Source: Morella rubra
Taxonomy: Eukaryota > Streptophyta > Magnoliopsida > Fagales > Myricaceae
Length of the DNA stretch: 64,000 nucleotides
Assembly: GCA_003952965.2 (NCBI GenBank)
Contig: CM025855.1
Coordinates: forward strand, 2,579,252 to 2,643,251
Direction of reading: 5' to 3'
In this document: positions 45,661 to 58,811 of the stretch, in pieces
Layout of the letters: the number at the start of each line of letters is the position of its first letter
Numbering within the stretch: the stretch's first letter is position 1
Notes under the pieces: model-generated
What the model was told of the DNA's origin: nothing
The model's input: the letters and a program-made list of their open reading frames with translations, nothing else
Database searches by the model: none
Made by a program: the position numbers and the translations under genes

Positions 45661-46129
45661 TGATAGTACAAAAGACACTTCATATGTCTGTACGGCATGT
45701 ATGCATTTTTCTGAGTTATGAGAGCAGCTTTAATTTACAATTATTTTCACATAAAAATTCAACTTCATCTGACAAGGTATATAGGTCCTGTTGTAATTGG
45801 AATATTATTTAGTCATTCTATGATCCCAATTTGGCGTATTGGATTAATTGAACCATGCATTCTGCCTTTGGAAGATCATAACCGTAGTCATGATGAAGAG
45901 AGACACAAAAAATGCACCTTTTTGTAAGTTTTCGAAGAATAGAATATCAAAACAATAATAGTTGATCGCCTAGGGGGAAATTTGGGGGTAAGATATAGGA
46001 ATACGCGTAGCCCGAAGAGCTCCCAAAATTTTTGAAAATTTTTTCCCGGATATCTTTTGTTTTATATATATATATATGATTTGTCAGTTTGTGGATGCTA
46101 AAAAGAGAATATCCTGGTGCTACCTCTGC

Positions 46130-48720
46130 AGATAATTCAATTCTTATCTTCGTCCCTAATCACTCCATTATATTAACTTTTTTCAAGTCTTGGATTGAAA
46201 ACTAATTTCTCCCCTGATCTTGAGCTGCCGTTTAATTTTAAAAAAAAAATCATTGATTATCGCGCACGTCTTTGATTCTGTTGGGATATTTTATTGATCA
46301 TCTCAATAATCTGTTGACAAATATTTTCTTGTAATTAACCGTGCATCCAATCCGGTTAGAAAAATTCTTCTTTTTTCTCCTTTTGGTCCGAATGAAATTA
46401 AGAAGAAAAAAAAGGAGGCTTATACAGCAGAAAAAAAAAACTCCTCATGATTTAGAGCTATATATAAGTCAATAAACTGGTGGATATTCCAAGTATCTTA
46501 CATTTTAATTTGTTAACACTCAGCTACTTCAGAGTCGAGGATAATATGTATTATGATTTATATGAACAATGCCCAATTCACACAGCTGTGACTCTGAGAG
46601 CCACTTTTGTTCAAAAATTAAATTGGAGAGATAATTACTATATAATTTGTCACCCAAAATTATAATTAGGTTTTGCAATTTCATTCGTAAAGTACAGGTT
46701 TGAGACTTTGCATCTACAAACTATCAATTTGTAATCTATTGCACTCTCCGTCTATTTTTAATTGACTTTAAAAAAAGATAATGATTATCTCTTAAATATA
46801 ACTTATATTTTATTTTTTAAAATAAAAATCAATATTTTGTATTAAAAAAAGTCAGTAAGTTTACAATACCTCTGAGTGTTAATTTAAAGTGTAAAGTACA
46901 AAATCTTTATTAATTTATAGATGAAAAGTATATTTTTTCTATGAAAAAATAACATTCTACTAAGAGCGATAAGTTTCTTCGAAAGAGTCTCATTCATATG
47001 GCATTCGGCCAAAGAAAAATCAACCTCTTTTTTTTGTCCGCTCCTGGCCCTGTAGATGAAATTAGGAAGAAAAAGGAGGGCTGTAAAGCAAGTAAAAAAG
47101 ATGTCATTAATTTAGGTGAGATTTTTCTATGAACTAGATACATGAGTCAATAAACTCGTGGAAATTAGAAGTCTGATTAAAAAAGATGTCAATCAATGTG
47201 TGACGTGGATACTTCAGGCAACGATCACATTGGGTATACTTCTTCGTGTGGAGACTAAAAATGTTTCCAACGTTTGTTTGCGTTTCAAGTGTGACTCGCT
47301 ACTCCATCTGCGAGATGAAAGCAACGTCCACCAGAAAGTCGACTAACGACTTGTAGGTTTATGAAAGCAAGTGATCAAAGAATGTCTACCATACGTACAA
47401 AGGCTTCGGGAAAATTCCAAGGATGTTTCTTCTTAGGTCTATGTCTGGATGCTCAAAGAACCCTTTCATTGCTTATTTCACACGTCTTCGATTGATCATT
47501 TTCTGTTCTCGGATATTTTCTTGTAATTCACAATCCGGTGAGAAAAAGTATTCTTTTTTCTCCTATTGGCCCCAATGAAATTTGGAAGAAAAAGGAAGGT
47601 TATATATAGCAGTAACAACAAAACGTTACAATTTGATGAAAAAATAACTGAAGGTGTAATGTATTAAAGATAGGTAGTTTACAGATTTAATGTCTCAAAA
47701 CGTTACAATTTAGAGTAAAAAATAAAAAACACATAATAGTTTGTAGGTGAAAAATATATTTTTTTTCATTTATGAACAATAATAGTTAAAGAGTTAAATT
47801 TGAGACCTGACAAGATGCCGAAGGAATATAGGCCAAAATAGCCTCTGAAAAATTCTAAATTTTTTCCGGAATCTTTATTTTCTATAATTTGTTAGCTATT
47901 GCTGCAAAAAAGAAAAAATTATAGTGGAACCGCTCCAACCTCTCTATATCCAATTCATCTTCCGATCTTCGTCCCGGCTCCTTCTCAACATATGTGTTAC
48001 GGCCTGCAGCTGAAAACGTGTGTAACCTACGTCTAACTTAGCCTTTGTTTGTTTGGATGAGCAGAATTTTTTTTTAAAAAAAATTCATAACTACTTTTTT
48101 ACTAATTCCCATACATTTTTACAAAGTCCAACAACTTTTTACAAATATTAATAAATTTTAACAAATTTTTCACAAATTCTAAGAGAATATTCTACACTGC
48201 CTCTAACAAAAAAAATTTCATAAGAAATTTTCTTTGCCTATCCAAACACACGATTACTAAGCAAGATAAATCCTACGAGGGAATATAATTCTACGAGCGT
48301 ACTGCTTGTAGTCCAACACAGCGGAATATCCCACTTCATTATATCTGAAAAGCAAGACGTGCATGTGGCTACCCACCCGTTTATACGTAATTAGCCGCGA
48401 TAATATAATTATATTTTTGTAGTAAAAGTTTACTGTTGAAGAATTTAATGTACATAATAAAATCTACACTTTTTAATAATTAAAACTTTAGATGGGTTGA
48501 AATTAAGCTAGAACGTGAATCTGTTAGTTTGAAGATTACAAATAACAATCAAATGAAAGTAATCACTTTGAATACGATTGATTATGTTTACACGAATCTT
48601 ACGAATTACAAAAGATTGATTGTTCAAAGTCAAGCGCACAAAGGGAGACTTGGCCCAGTTCGACGAAACTCATGATTGCGCAATTAAAACCATAAATTAT
48701 CAGCCAAGAAAAAAAAAAGG
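46130..48720. repeat. Tandem segmental duplication, copy A
   Basis: Matches 49620-49966 plus 53619-55790 through its whole length: TTCGTCCCTAATCACTCCAT, TGATCTTGAGCTGCCGTTTA, GTCAATAAACTGGTGGATAT, GAGGATAATATGTATTATGA, GATGTCAATCAATGTGTGAC, GGAATATAATTCTACGAGCG and the W-box cassette. It contains no gene. It lacks the CACTA element and therefore shows the empty site GATTTAGAGCTATATATAAG. Confidence 0.9.
48041..48255. mobile_element. MITE with TTTGTTTGGAT-type termini inside copy A
   Basis: The left GCCTTTGTTTGTTTGGATGA and right TATCCAAACACACG are roughly inverted; the interior has ACAACTTTTTACAAATATT and TTTTAACAAATTTTTCAC words shared with 43628-43811. The corresponding stretch in copy B (55190-55320) has lost the terminal parts. 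Confidence 0.6.
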
Positions 48721-48749
48721 AAAAATCATTTTTAGTCTTTTAAGTTCTA

Positions 48750-49210
48750 TAATTAAAACCGAGCTTGTTTTTAGCCTTCAAAGCAATCAACATGGAACGG
48801 CTCCAGGTGTGATAATTTTCTCCAGAAATTAAGAAATTGTGACACAAGAACATAACTAGGGCTTTCACTATAATGAAGATTTATGGGTTGGAAGGGTGAT
48901 CATCCTTTGAAGTATTATTGGTGGGAGTAGCAACAATGGGGGGAGGATCATATGAATTTGACATTTAGAAAGAGGAAAGGAAAGAGAAAGAAATACTTGG
49001 CTAAGAGAACTTTGATACCATATCAAAAAAATAGAGTAATTGTGCGAAATCTGTATATTTCATTAAGGCAACAATACAAGCAGTAGTCTCCATATATACA
49101 CTTATCTTCAGCAGCAGAGGATGGGAATACGAGCCCTTACAAGTTTGTTATAACAGAAAACAAAAAAGGAATATTCTAGTCTAGCTATAACAAATTTACA
49201 CGTATTAACT
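48750..49210 (-). mobile_element. Truncated Copia retrotransposon: LTR end, PBS and gag start
   Basis: On the minus strand an LTR-like end (…AATGAAATATACAGATTT..., about 49021-49200) is followed by the primer-site word TGGTATCAAAG (49007-49017). Next comes a gag start at 48964 (MSNSYDPPPIVATPTN) that continues, after a stop near NP, with ISGENYHTWSRSMLIALKAK, the conserved Copia gag N-terminal motif. The element stops inside gag at about 48750. The 5' limit of the LTR is not resolved. Confidence 0.8.
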
Positions 49211-49619
49211 TAGCCTTTATCTTTCCTCTGTATTCGGGAATCTGCAACTTCTTTTTCTTGAGTCTGCGTGCATATGGTTACTTCATGAATTGCAGCTTGT
49301 TTTTCTTCACTGAGAGTTCGTCTACGTGAGAGGTGGGGAGTACGGAAAATGAGAACAGGTGCTGAACGCACCGTTCCATTTAGGGGAGTCAAATCTGTGT
49401 CATTTAGGGCAGAGAAGCAAATAGGTGCGCTGACGTGGCTAATTGAGTGACCTGCAATGTGATGCTGACGTGTAAGAGAATTCCGTTAATCAGACCACCA
49501 GGAAAGTAACAGAAAGGCTATTTTTAAAAAAGATGATAAACTGAGGTATTAAAATTTTGAACCATAAAATTGTAGGACTAAAAATAAAAAGGGTGTAAAT
49601 CCTAGTGACTAGAAATCAA
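49211..49619. other. Unassigned region upstream of duplication copy B
   Basis: May include the rest of the Copia LTR. A 60-residue minus frame (49210-49392) has no recognised motif. Confidence 0.4.
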
Positions 49620-49966
49620 ATTTCACATAATTCAATTATTATCTTCGTCCCTAGTCACTCCATTATATTAACTTTTTTAAGTCTTGGATTGAAACCTAAT
49701 TTCTCCCCTGATCTTGAGCTGCCGTTTAATTTTTTAAAATTTTCATTGCTTGTTTCACACGTCTTTGATTAATTTTCTGTTGGGATATTAATTTCATTGA
49801 TCATCTCAATAATCTGTTGACAAATATTTTCTTGTAATTAACCATGCATCCAATCTGGTTAGAAAAATTGTTCTTTTTTCTCCTTTTGGTCCGAATGAAA
49901 TTAAGAAGAAAACAATGGAGGCTTACACAGCAGGAAAAAAAAAAAACTCCTCATGATTTAGAGCTA
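49620..49966. repeat. Tandem segmental duplication, copy B (left part)
   Basis: Matches 46130-46460: TTCGTCCCTAGTCACTCCAT, TGATCTTGAGCTGCCGTTTA, CATCTCAATAATCTGTTGAC and TTTTGGTCCGAATGAAATTA. It ends at the CACTA insertion. Confidence 0.9.
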
Positions 49967-52900
49967 TCACTACAAAAAAAAATCACCTTTAACAACGGTC
50001 AGAAACCGCTGCTAAAAGTCAAAAAACCACTGCTATAGCTTTTAGTAGTGATTTTTTAACGGCGGTCTATAGGTCCGTCGCAATAGATCTATAGCGATGG
50101 TTTGTGCGACCACTGGTGAAGATCAGATCTATAGCTGCGGTCTCTTAGCAACGGTTGAGACCGCCATTATAGATCCGAACCGCATTTGACACTTTTTTCG
50201 CAGCAACGTAAAAACGCTGCTATAGGTCAGCTCAGCTTTTTTTTTTTTGGTATGTGCCAGCATTTTTAAAAACCCACTAATTTTTTTCTATTTTCCTATA
50301 CATGCTTTTTTAATCGGTAATACAAATTTATTTTAATAATCATAATTCATTGGATGTAAAAACTTAAAGAACAAGGATAATAAAACAAAATATACTTCAT
50401 CATTGATTAATAATATTTTACAACAAACACAAGAATCTCTACAAGTAATCTAAAAAATAACAAATTTCTAATATAAAATAACAATAAACAAGGAACAACT
50501 AAAATATTCAAATACAACACAATAAGGACCAATTAAAATCTTCCTCCTTTGACACATCAACGTCCTCTTGAATTCCCAAGCAGCCCTAAATGTACCAAAA
50601 TGAGGAAGAGATTAGTTAACCTCACTGGAAAGCAATACAGAATATGACAATGGGAAATGCTTAACAATAAATGACAGAAAATAGTCTATCAGAACAATAG
50701 GGCAAACAAATCAAACAAATTTCTTAAAAAGCCCAAATCAGATTCAATTAAATGCCCAACAGCAGACGAAAGGTAATACCAAAAAATCAAACAAATTTCT
50801 TAAAGAGCATCAGTTTCAAAACCAAACTAAGATAACAACAGTTTGAGAGCGCGCTAGATGCTTCCTCTCTTTTTTATTGCATGTTCTTATGTTGGGACAA
50901 GGCAAGAACTAAAAATTCACATCACCGAACTATAATTATCTATATTAGTTACAAAAGAATACTAGAAGATAAATGATCCAAACATAGCTTCGAAAACTAT
51001 AAGCATTAAGCAAGCATTAGCTACTCAATATCAAATAGAAACATTAGTAACAAAAGAGGTTTCTCGCAAACGGATGCTAGCCAACCTGAATGCAAAAAGC
51101 AAGTCCCAATATGTTGTTAGCTAGCCAATGCTTCTGTGAAGCATACCAGGCACAGAAAAAGGTTCCAGGATTGCAGCAACAATCTGAGACCTTGTGAACT
51201 CAATGTCCAAAGCTGTGTAAGAAAGGTGCAAGGAAAAATATCATTCTGCATAATACAACCAAGATAATGTCAACTAGATCAAAGAAAACTCAGAGGAGCA
51301 GAAAACCAGGACAAGAAAATGCTTGAACACAATGGCCGACATGTCTTAGAAAAAGAGATCTTTTCACAATAAAAACATTTTCAATCTCCAATAACATTTT
51401 CATAAGCTTCAGTTTTTATGACAAATCAACTTCAGCTTTGAATACACTTACGCCAATACTGTGAACACCAGAATTCCCACCAAAATGAAGCACAACATGA
51501 TCAGATACTACAAGTGACAAAGGTGCCAAATATTATGCACAGAAAACATACCCAGGTGCTTTTGCAGGGCGATTTGACTTCCTTTCTTGTTTAAACATCT
51601 ATCGAAGGCATAGAAAAAGCTATAATTAGCTACAACAAAGAATACAAAGTGAAATACCTATGATCCCACACAAATGAAAGTTCTTGAATCAATTTCTCAA
51701 AAGACACACGTTTCATAAAATCCTAGCTACTTCAGTTAATCAAAATGAACTCTCGTCCATAAACATCCAAATTTTTCTAACAGCCTCAAAATTTCTCGAA
51801 TGCATTTTTCCAAGTGCTCAAGACAATTTCGGTAGAAGCGCAAGTTAAAGATGTACTACCCTTTGCTAAAACAAGGATTTTCAGAGGGACCAAGTAATAA
51901 GTATTCAGATTCTGTACTAGTGTTTCCTTATAAGGCCAAAATAACCCAATTCGGATTTAGATAGTCTGTACTGAATGAGGTGGCTAATCCCCTAACTGGA
52001 TAATATATTCCCTACTTTGAAGAAGAACCGAACTATATAAGATATGAAATTTTCGAAAATTTGCCAAATGGACATTACATAGCGATACATAAAAATAAAA
52101 TCCTAAAAGAAAGTAGATGAACAACCATACCTTGAGAAGAGCCAACACAGAAAATGCCAGAATCGCTTGGAAGATGAAGGCAAACAAATAGAATGAAAAA
52201 TCAATAACAAAATAAAATGTGGTTTGGACTTGTTTCTATTCAATCTGCTCCTTAGCGTCGAATATGACAACTTTGCCAATTCAGCCAACAAACGTCGATT
52301 CTCCTCAGCCATCTCAGTCCACTCTGGGCCTCGTGAAGAAAGAACAGCCACACCATGTGGCTCCTCCACCGTAGAAAGACTAGTGCCCACAACCCCCTTC
52401 TTCCCCATTTGGGATTGTGGCGTTTCAGCCACCAACTGGTTCAAATCTCCTCCTATATTCGAACCCATATGGCTGTCAACAAACCCACTCGAAATCGCCG
52501 CTCCCACTCCCGCAGCTAACCCCAGATCTACACACAACTCATCAGCCGAGTCCAAAACAACAAATCTCCCCTCTCTCCCATCTGCCAGCTGCAGATCTGC
52601 ACTGGAACCTGGTGCATCTCACTAGAAAAATGGGGTGACTCCCCTAAAGGGAAGGGAAACCACGGTCAGAGCTTGACTGCGGCCACAAAAATGAAGGTTT
52701 GTTTTGACGATCGACATTGAGAATTGAAAAAAAAAAGGGTTTTGATCCGGTAGCGGGAAGGGAAAACTTTGGCGCTAAATGAAAATTTCCCTCTCAATTG
52801 TCTTTTATTTTTTCTTCGTCTAATATAACTGTGAATCAAATTTTTTTTTTATAAGTAATATAGCTGTGAATCAATATTATATCATAATATAAAATTGATT

Positions 52901-53618
52901 TCGTTATTACACTCTAAACTCACCGTTTTCAGTTTTTTTAATAATAAGCTATATACATATTTTTAGTAAATTAAAATCAGTTGTAATTTATAATAGTATT
53001 TAAAAATCTTTGTACTTAGTATTAAATACATAGCATATTATTTTACACTATTTTTCATAACTAGTATAATAATCTTAATTAAAAAGTTGGTAGTAATAAT
53101 ATATAATACTTATAATTTAAAAGTACAATGATTTCTATATAACATTGCATGATTTGTTATATGTGTTTATCATATACATGATATGTGCTAATTAACCTAA
53201 GTACTTTATATATATGTACCTATATACCTAATGACTAAATCATAACCTCTAAGACCATATATTAAGTTATGTACTTTAATTGCATAAGCTAATCTCACAA
53301 TATTTAATTAATTTCACAACACTTTTTCTAATTTCATATTTCATATTATTAGTAGGTCCCTTAAAATAAAATTTTCAAATACATGACAAAATAAAATTGT
53401 ATATTAAAAGGAATAAAATAATATATAAAATAATTATTAACATTAAATAACTTATAATTAATAAAATTTTTTTTTTTGCACTTATACTTACACAAACGCT
53501 GCTAAAAATTTGGTCACTGACCGCCGCTAAAAAGACCGCCGCTGTAGACCTCCTTTAACAGCGCTTTTAGTGACCGCCACTAAAAAGACCGATGCTATAG
53601 ACCTATTTTTTTGTGGTG
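49967..53618. mobile_element. CACTA element, 3652 bp, no TNP2 transposase seen
   Basis: Begins CACTACAAAAAAAAATCACC and ends ATTTTTTTGTGGTG (complement CACCACAAAAAAAT), with a 3-bp target duplication TAT on both sides (49964-49966, 53619-53621). Subterminal repeats of the type ACCGCCGCTAAAAAG / CGGTCTATAG fill 49985-50215 and 53495-53605. Copy A of the duplication is the empty site. The interior has one frame of 150 aa on the minus strand (52103-52555), and no TNP2 motifs were found, so it is probably non-autonomous. 50300-52100 is AT-rich with no recognised gene. Confidence 0.93.
52103..52555 (-). CDS. Unrecognised protein encoded in the CACTA element
   Basis: A 150-residue frame from the ATG at 52555. 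The N-terminal 110 residues are polar with a GLAAGVGAAISSGF stretch, a conserved-looking SRGPEWTEMAEENRRLLAEL amphipathic helix and an Arg/Ser-rich LRSRLNRNKSK. After that the frame turns hydrophobic (LLLIFHSICLPSS) and probably runs into an intron. I do not recognise the family. It may be the accessory protein of the CACTA element or a captured host exon. Its GC content is clearly higher than the rest of the element. The minus-strand promoter would lie in the right subterminal part (52560-53600). Confidence 0.45.
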   Translation of the reverse strand: MDSADELCVDLGLAAGVGAAISSGFVDSHMGSNIGGDLNQLVAETPQSQMGKKGVVGTSLSTVEEPHGVAVLSSRGPEWTEMAEENRRLLAELAKLSYSTLRSRLNRNKSKPHFILLLIFHSICLPSSSKRFWHFLCWLFSRYGCSSTFF

Positions 53619-55790
53619 TATACATATATAAGTCAATAAACTGGTGGATATTCCAAATATCTTACATTTTTGTTAACACTCGCTGCTCCAGAGCCGAGGA
53701 TAATATGTATTATGATTTATATGCACAAAACCCATTTCACACAGCTCTGACTGGAGATTGGCTTTGTGAGCCACTTTTGTTCAAAAATTAAATTAGAGAG
53801 ATAATTATTATATAATTTGTCACTAAAGATTATAATAAGTTTTGCACTTTCATTCGTAAACTACAGGTTTGAGACCTTGCATCTACAAATTATCTATTTT
53901 CTAACTTATTGCACTTTCTGTCTATTTTTAATTGACTTTAAAAAAAAAAAAAAACAATTATGCTCTTAAATATAATCTACTATTTTATTTTTTTTTAAGA
54001 AAAATTAATATTTTGTATTAAAAAAAGTTAGTAAGTTTGTAAGTACAATAACTCTAAGTATTAATTTAGAGTGTAAAGTATAAAATATCTATTAGTTTAT
54101 AAATAAAAAGTATATTTTTTTCTTTTAAACAATAATATTCTACTGATAGCGATAAGTTTCTACTAAGCGTCTCAGTCGTATAGTATTCGGCCATGAGAAA
54201 AATCAACCTTTTTTTTGTCCGCTTCTGGCCTGTCGATGAAATTAAGAAGTAAAAGGGGGCTGTAAAGCAACTACAAAGGATGTCATTAATTTAGGTGAGA
54301 TTTTTCTATGAGCTAGACACATGATCAGTCAAATAACTCCTGGAAATTAGAAGTCTGATTAAAAAAAGATGTCAATCAATGTGTGACGTGGATACTTCAG
54401 GTACCGATCACATGGGGTACTTCGTCGTGTGGAGACTAAAAATGTTTGTTTGCGTTTCAGGGGTGACTCGCTACTCCCTCTGAGAGTTGAAAGCAACATC
54501 TACCAGAAAGCAAGTGATCAAAGAACGTCTGCCATACGTACAAAGGCTTCGGGAAATTCCAAGGATTGATGTTTCTTCTTAGGTCTAAGTCTGGATTCTC
54601 AAAGAAACCTTTCATTGCTTATTTCACACGTCTTTGATTGATCATTTTCTGTTCGGATATTTTCTTGTAATTCGCAATCCCGTGAGAAAAATTATTCTTT
54701 TTTCTCCTATTGGCCCTAATGAAATTTGGAAGAAAAAGGAAGTTTATAAATAGCAGTAACAACAAAACGTTACAATTGGATGGAAAAGTAAGCTGAGGAT
54801 GTAATGTGTTAGGGATAAATAGTTTGTAAATTTAATGTCTCAAAATATCACAATTTAAGATATAAAATAAAAAATACATAGTAATTTATAAGTGAAAAAT
54901 ATATATTTTTTTCATTTATAAACAATAATAGTTAAAGGGCTAAATTTGAGACCTGCCAGGATGCCGAAGGAATATAGGCCCAATAGTCTCCGAAAAATTC
55001 TAAAAAAAATTTTCGGGATCTTTATTCTCTACAATTTGTTAGCTGTAGCTGCTGAAAAGAAAAAATTATAGTGCAACCACTCCAATCTCTCTATATCCAA
55101 TTCATCTTCCGATCTTCGTCCCAGCTCCTTCTCAACATGTGTGTTACGGCCTGCAGCTAAAAACGTGTGTAATCTACTGACTTAGGACGACAGAATTTTT
55201 TTTAAAAAAATTTAATTACTATTTTTTCATCGACTACAATATATTTTTACAAATTCTAACAATTTTTTACAATTTTAACAAATTTTTTACCAATCCCATT
55301 AAAATCTACACCCAACTTACTAATTAACAAGAAAAATCCTACGAGGGAATATAATTCTACGAGCGTACTGCTTGTAGTCCAACGCAGCGGAATATCCCAC
55401 TTCATTATATCTGGAAAGCAAGACGTGCATGTGCCTACCCACCCGTTTATACGTAATTAGACGCAATAATATAATTATATTTTTATAGTAAAAGTTTACT
55501 CTTGAAGAATTTAATGTACATAATAAAATTTACATTTTTAATAATTAAAACTTTAGATTGGGTTGAAAGCTAGAAAGTGAATCTGTTAATTTGAAGATTA
55601 CAAATAACAATCAAATGAAAGTAATCACTTTGAATACGATCGATTATATATATTTACACGTATCTTACGAATTACAAAAGATTGATTGTTCAAAGTCAAG
55701 CACACCAAGGGAGACTTGGCTCAGTTCGACGAAACTCATGATTGCGCAATTCAAACCATTAATTATCAGCCAAGAAAAAAAAAAGGAAAA
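53619..55790. repeat. Tandem segmental duplication, copy B (right part)
   Basis: Continues copy B to the W-box cassette at 55690, which here is followed by an LRK10-like gene. The order of words is as in copy A. Copy B differs by many point changes, so the duplication is not recent. Confidence 0.9.
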
Positions 55791-55909
55791 ATCCTTTTTA
55801 GTCTTTAAGTTCTATACTAATGTCTTATATATGCTAATTGTCTACTGCCGAGGACCGAAGCCATACCCTCTCTCGTAATCCTTTATCTCTCTCTCTCTAA
55901 GCTCCCTCA

Positions 55910-58811
55910 ATGGCAAGGAGAACCCCCTTCCCTGCAGGACTCATGTCCGTTGTCATTCTTGTGCTGGTCCATCAAGCTTGCAGTGTCACCCATAATCACC
56001 ACTGTCCAATTTCTTCCTGCGGCGGCATCCACAACATAAGATATCCGTTTCGATTAATAGACGATCCACCAAACTGCGGCGACCACAGGTATAACTTTTC
56101 TTGCGAGAACAACCAAACAGTGTTACACTTATCTGCTGGAAAATACTACGTACGGGAAATCTATAACGATAACCACGGTTATTATGAGCAGAACAGTGTT
56201 CGTGTTGTAGACTCACGTATTCCGAAGGATAATTACTCAGCCACCCCCTATTGTTCTCCAGATTTTGAGTACGATTTCACGGCATGGAATCCCTACTGGC
56301 TGCTTACAGAAAGTTACTACTCATCAAATGAAAGCGGTTTTGTTTTTGTGAGCTGTGAAAAGGCAATGAATTCCCCATTCTATCTGAACAGTTCCACTTG
56401 CTTTGATGATGAAGCGTATTCTTCCAACTCTTCTAATTCATCCCTTTCTAGCAAGAGGCGCCATAAATATATTTTATCTGGCCAGATGAAAGCATCGGTA
56501 TTTATAAAGGAGTTGTGCCAAGTTGAACACAGGTGTTTGTCATCGTGGCCCGGAAATTATGACAAAAATATTTCGTGTACGGATGTGCACAACATGTTGC
56601 TATATGGCTTTGAATTATTAGTACCATGGGGAGTTATGAATTGTGGATTCTTTCGAAGCTTAGTTTGCTCCCCAGATCAAGCCGACAACCAATTTTATTC
56701 CTGCCAGTGCATCGGTGAGAGAAGAATGAATGCAACTTCCAATTTAATTATAATACATATTCTAAAATACGGTCAACATTATTTTGCTTTTACATTTTTT
56801 TTCCATATTTCTGAATATTTGCGATTCTTTTATCTTTGATGTCATTGCATAAACTTTTTTAATGAATTATATCCCAAGGATTATTGATTGATTTAATAAT
56901 TTCTGATGCGCTTTCAGGGGAACTGGTGTATTGCATATATATTATGGGTTATAATTAATTGGTTTGCGTTAAAGTTTCTCAAGGCTAATCTTGTTTTTTT
57001 TCTTGGATCAACCAGCTGGAGCGAACGGTATTCAGTATCTGCTGCTACGCTTTTGTAAGGTTCTTTCTCTTTTTTTTTTCTAAGCGTAAGGTTCTTTCTC
57101 CAAAAAACTGTTTTTCAGGGATATAATAGAGAATCCGAAATAGAACTGAATGACAAGTGGGCCCGCAAAAACCGCGTGGACGGCCGTTTATGTAAACTTA
57201 AAGTTATTAATAAATTTTGTCAAAAAATATATAAAATGGGTACAGTTCATTTTTAAAAGAAAGAGAGAAAGAAAAGTCAGATTGTGGAAAGTTTATAGAA
57301 AAAAAAAAAGTACTTAATACGTCCGTTTAAAAGTGACCATTAGGAATCACAATCTAAGTTGTGAAAAAAAGAAAAAGTTGAAATTATTTTAATGCTAACT
57401 TTCTTGAAGATTGAATTAACTTTCTTGAAATTATTCTTTCGCAGCGGAAATAATTGGTTTCCTCGCAGCACTGGCCATGGGTAAGAACTCGAATCTCTGC
57501 TTTCATTTTGTACTGTAGACGATTTCTTAATTTGTGAAGCGTAAAAACACAGAAATATAAAAACTTCTGCGTGAAGAAGACAAAGACACCGATAAGTTAG
57601 TTGTGACGTGCTACGTACACTGACAAATTCAACTGAAAAAAATGCTTACAGTGCTGCAACCAAAATATTTATTTTTCTGTTTGTTCTGATGATTAATTAT
57701 ATTCCTGTACAGGAGCACACTTTGCATTAAAAATTATATTTGGGACTCCATGTGTGATTTTATTGTTGATATATAAATGGCGTAAGAGGCATTTCTCAGT
57801 GTATGATGCTATTGAGGAATTTTTGCAAAGCCACAATAACCTCAGGCCATACGGTACTCTTATAAAGAAATCAATAAGATGACCAATAATTTCAAGGAAA
57901 AAATAGGTGAAGGAGGCTATGGTACTGTATTTAAAGGAACACTTCGAAGTGGCCAACTTGTTGCCGTGAAGATGCTAGGAAAGGCCAAATCTAATGGGCA
58001 AGAATTTATTAGCGAAGTTGCAACCATCGGAAGGATTCACCATGTTAATATTGTGCAACTCGTTGGCTTTTGCGTTAAAGGGGCAGAACGGGCTCTTGTG
58101 TACGAGTTCATGCCCAAAGGCTCCCTCAATAAATACATTTTTTCTCAGGAGGAAGGTATCTTCTTAAGCTATGAGAAACTGTATGATATTGCTCTAGGAG
58201 TGGCTCGTGGAATTGAATATTTGCATCGAGGATGTGACATGCAGATCTTACATTTTGATATTAAGCCCCACAACATTCTTCTTGATGACAATTTTACTCC
58301 TAAGGTTTCTGACTTTGGTCTAGCAAGATTGTATGCAGTAAATGATAGCATTGTTTCTTTAACTGCTGTAAGAGGGACGTTAGGATACATGGCTCCTGAG
58401 TTATTCTACAAAAATATTGGAGGACTCTCGTATAAGGCCGATGTTTATAGCTTTGGAATGTTGTTAATGGAAATGGCAGGTAGAAGAAAGAATGTGAATG
58501 CATCTGTAGACCATTCAAGCCAAGTTTATTTTCCTACTTGGGTTTATGACCAATTGCAAGATGGAAGGGATATAGAAATTGACAACGTGACAGAGGAAGA
58601 AAAAGAAATTTGTAAAAAGATGATCATAGTTGCTTTGTGGTGTATTCAGATGACGCCTAGCTATCGTCCTTCAATGCATGAAGTTGTAGGAATGCTTGAA
58701 GGAAAATTGGAATGCTTACAAATGCCTCCTAAGCCTTTCATATCGTTACCAGAAAGACCCACTGAAGATGTTGGAGACAGCTCAACTTGGTCATCAACTA
58801 CATCAAGGTAA
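55910..58811 (+). pseudogene. LRK10-like receptor kinase, full length with a one-base frameshift
   Basis: Exons 55910-56714, 57016-57054, 57445-57480 and 57713-58811 have good splice sites and keep phase 1 at all junctions. Signal peptide 1-26, then a GUB_WAK ectodomain (CGGIHNIRYPF, PPNCGDHRYNFSCE) and the second cysteine part (CQVEHRCLSSWPGN...ISCTD). A membrane span lies in exon 4 (IIFGTPCVILLLIYKW) followed by the juxtamembrane [10 protein letters not shown]. At about 57849-57856 one base is missing compared with the 60172 copy, so the frame shifts and stops within 15 codons. The kinase then continues intact in the other frame (57879-58811): [16 protein letters not shown], the non-RD loop [19 protein letters not shown] and GYMAPEL. 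Nothing else is broken, so either it died very recently or the base is an assembly error. Confidence 0.88.

Noticed and set aside
52224-52625. Open frame of 133 aa on the plus strand
   Set aside because: Shadow of the minus-strand CACTA frame; proline-rich only because of the complementary codons.
56739-56839. Read-through of exon 1 of the 55910 kinase into a hydrophobic tail
   Set aside because: The GTGAGA donor at 56715 and phase-compatible downstream exons explain it as intron.
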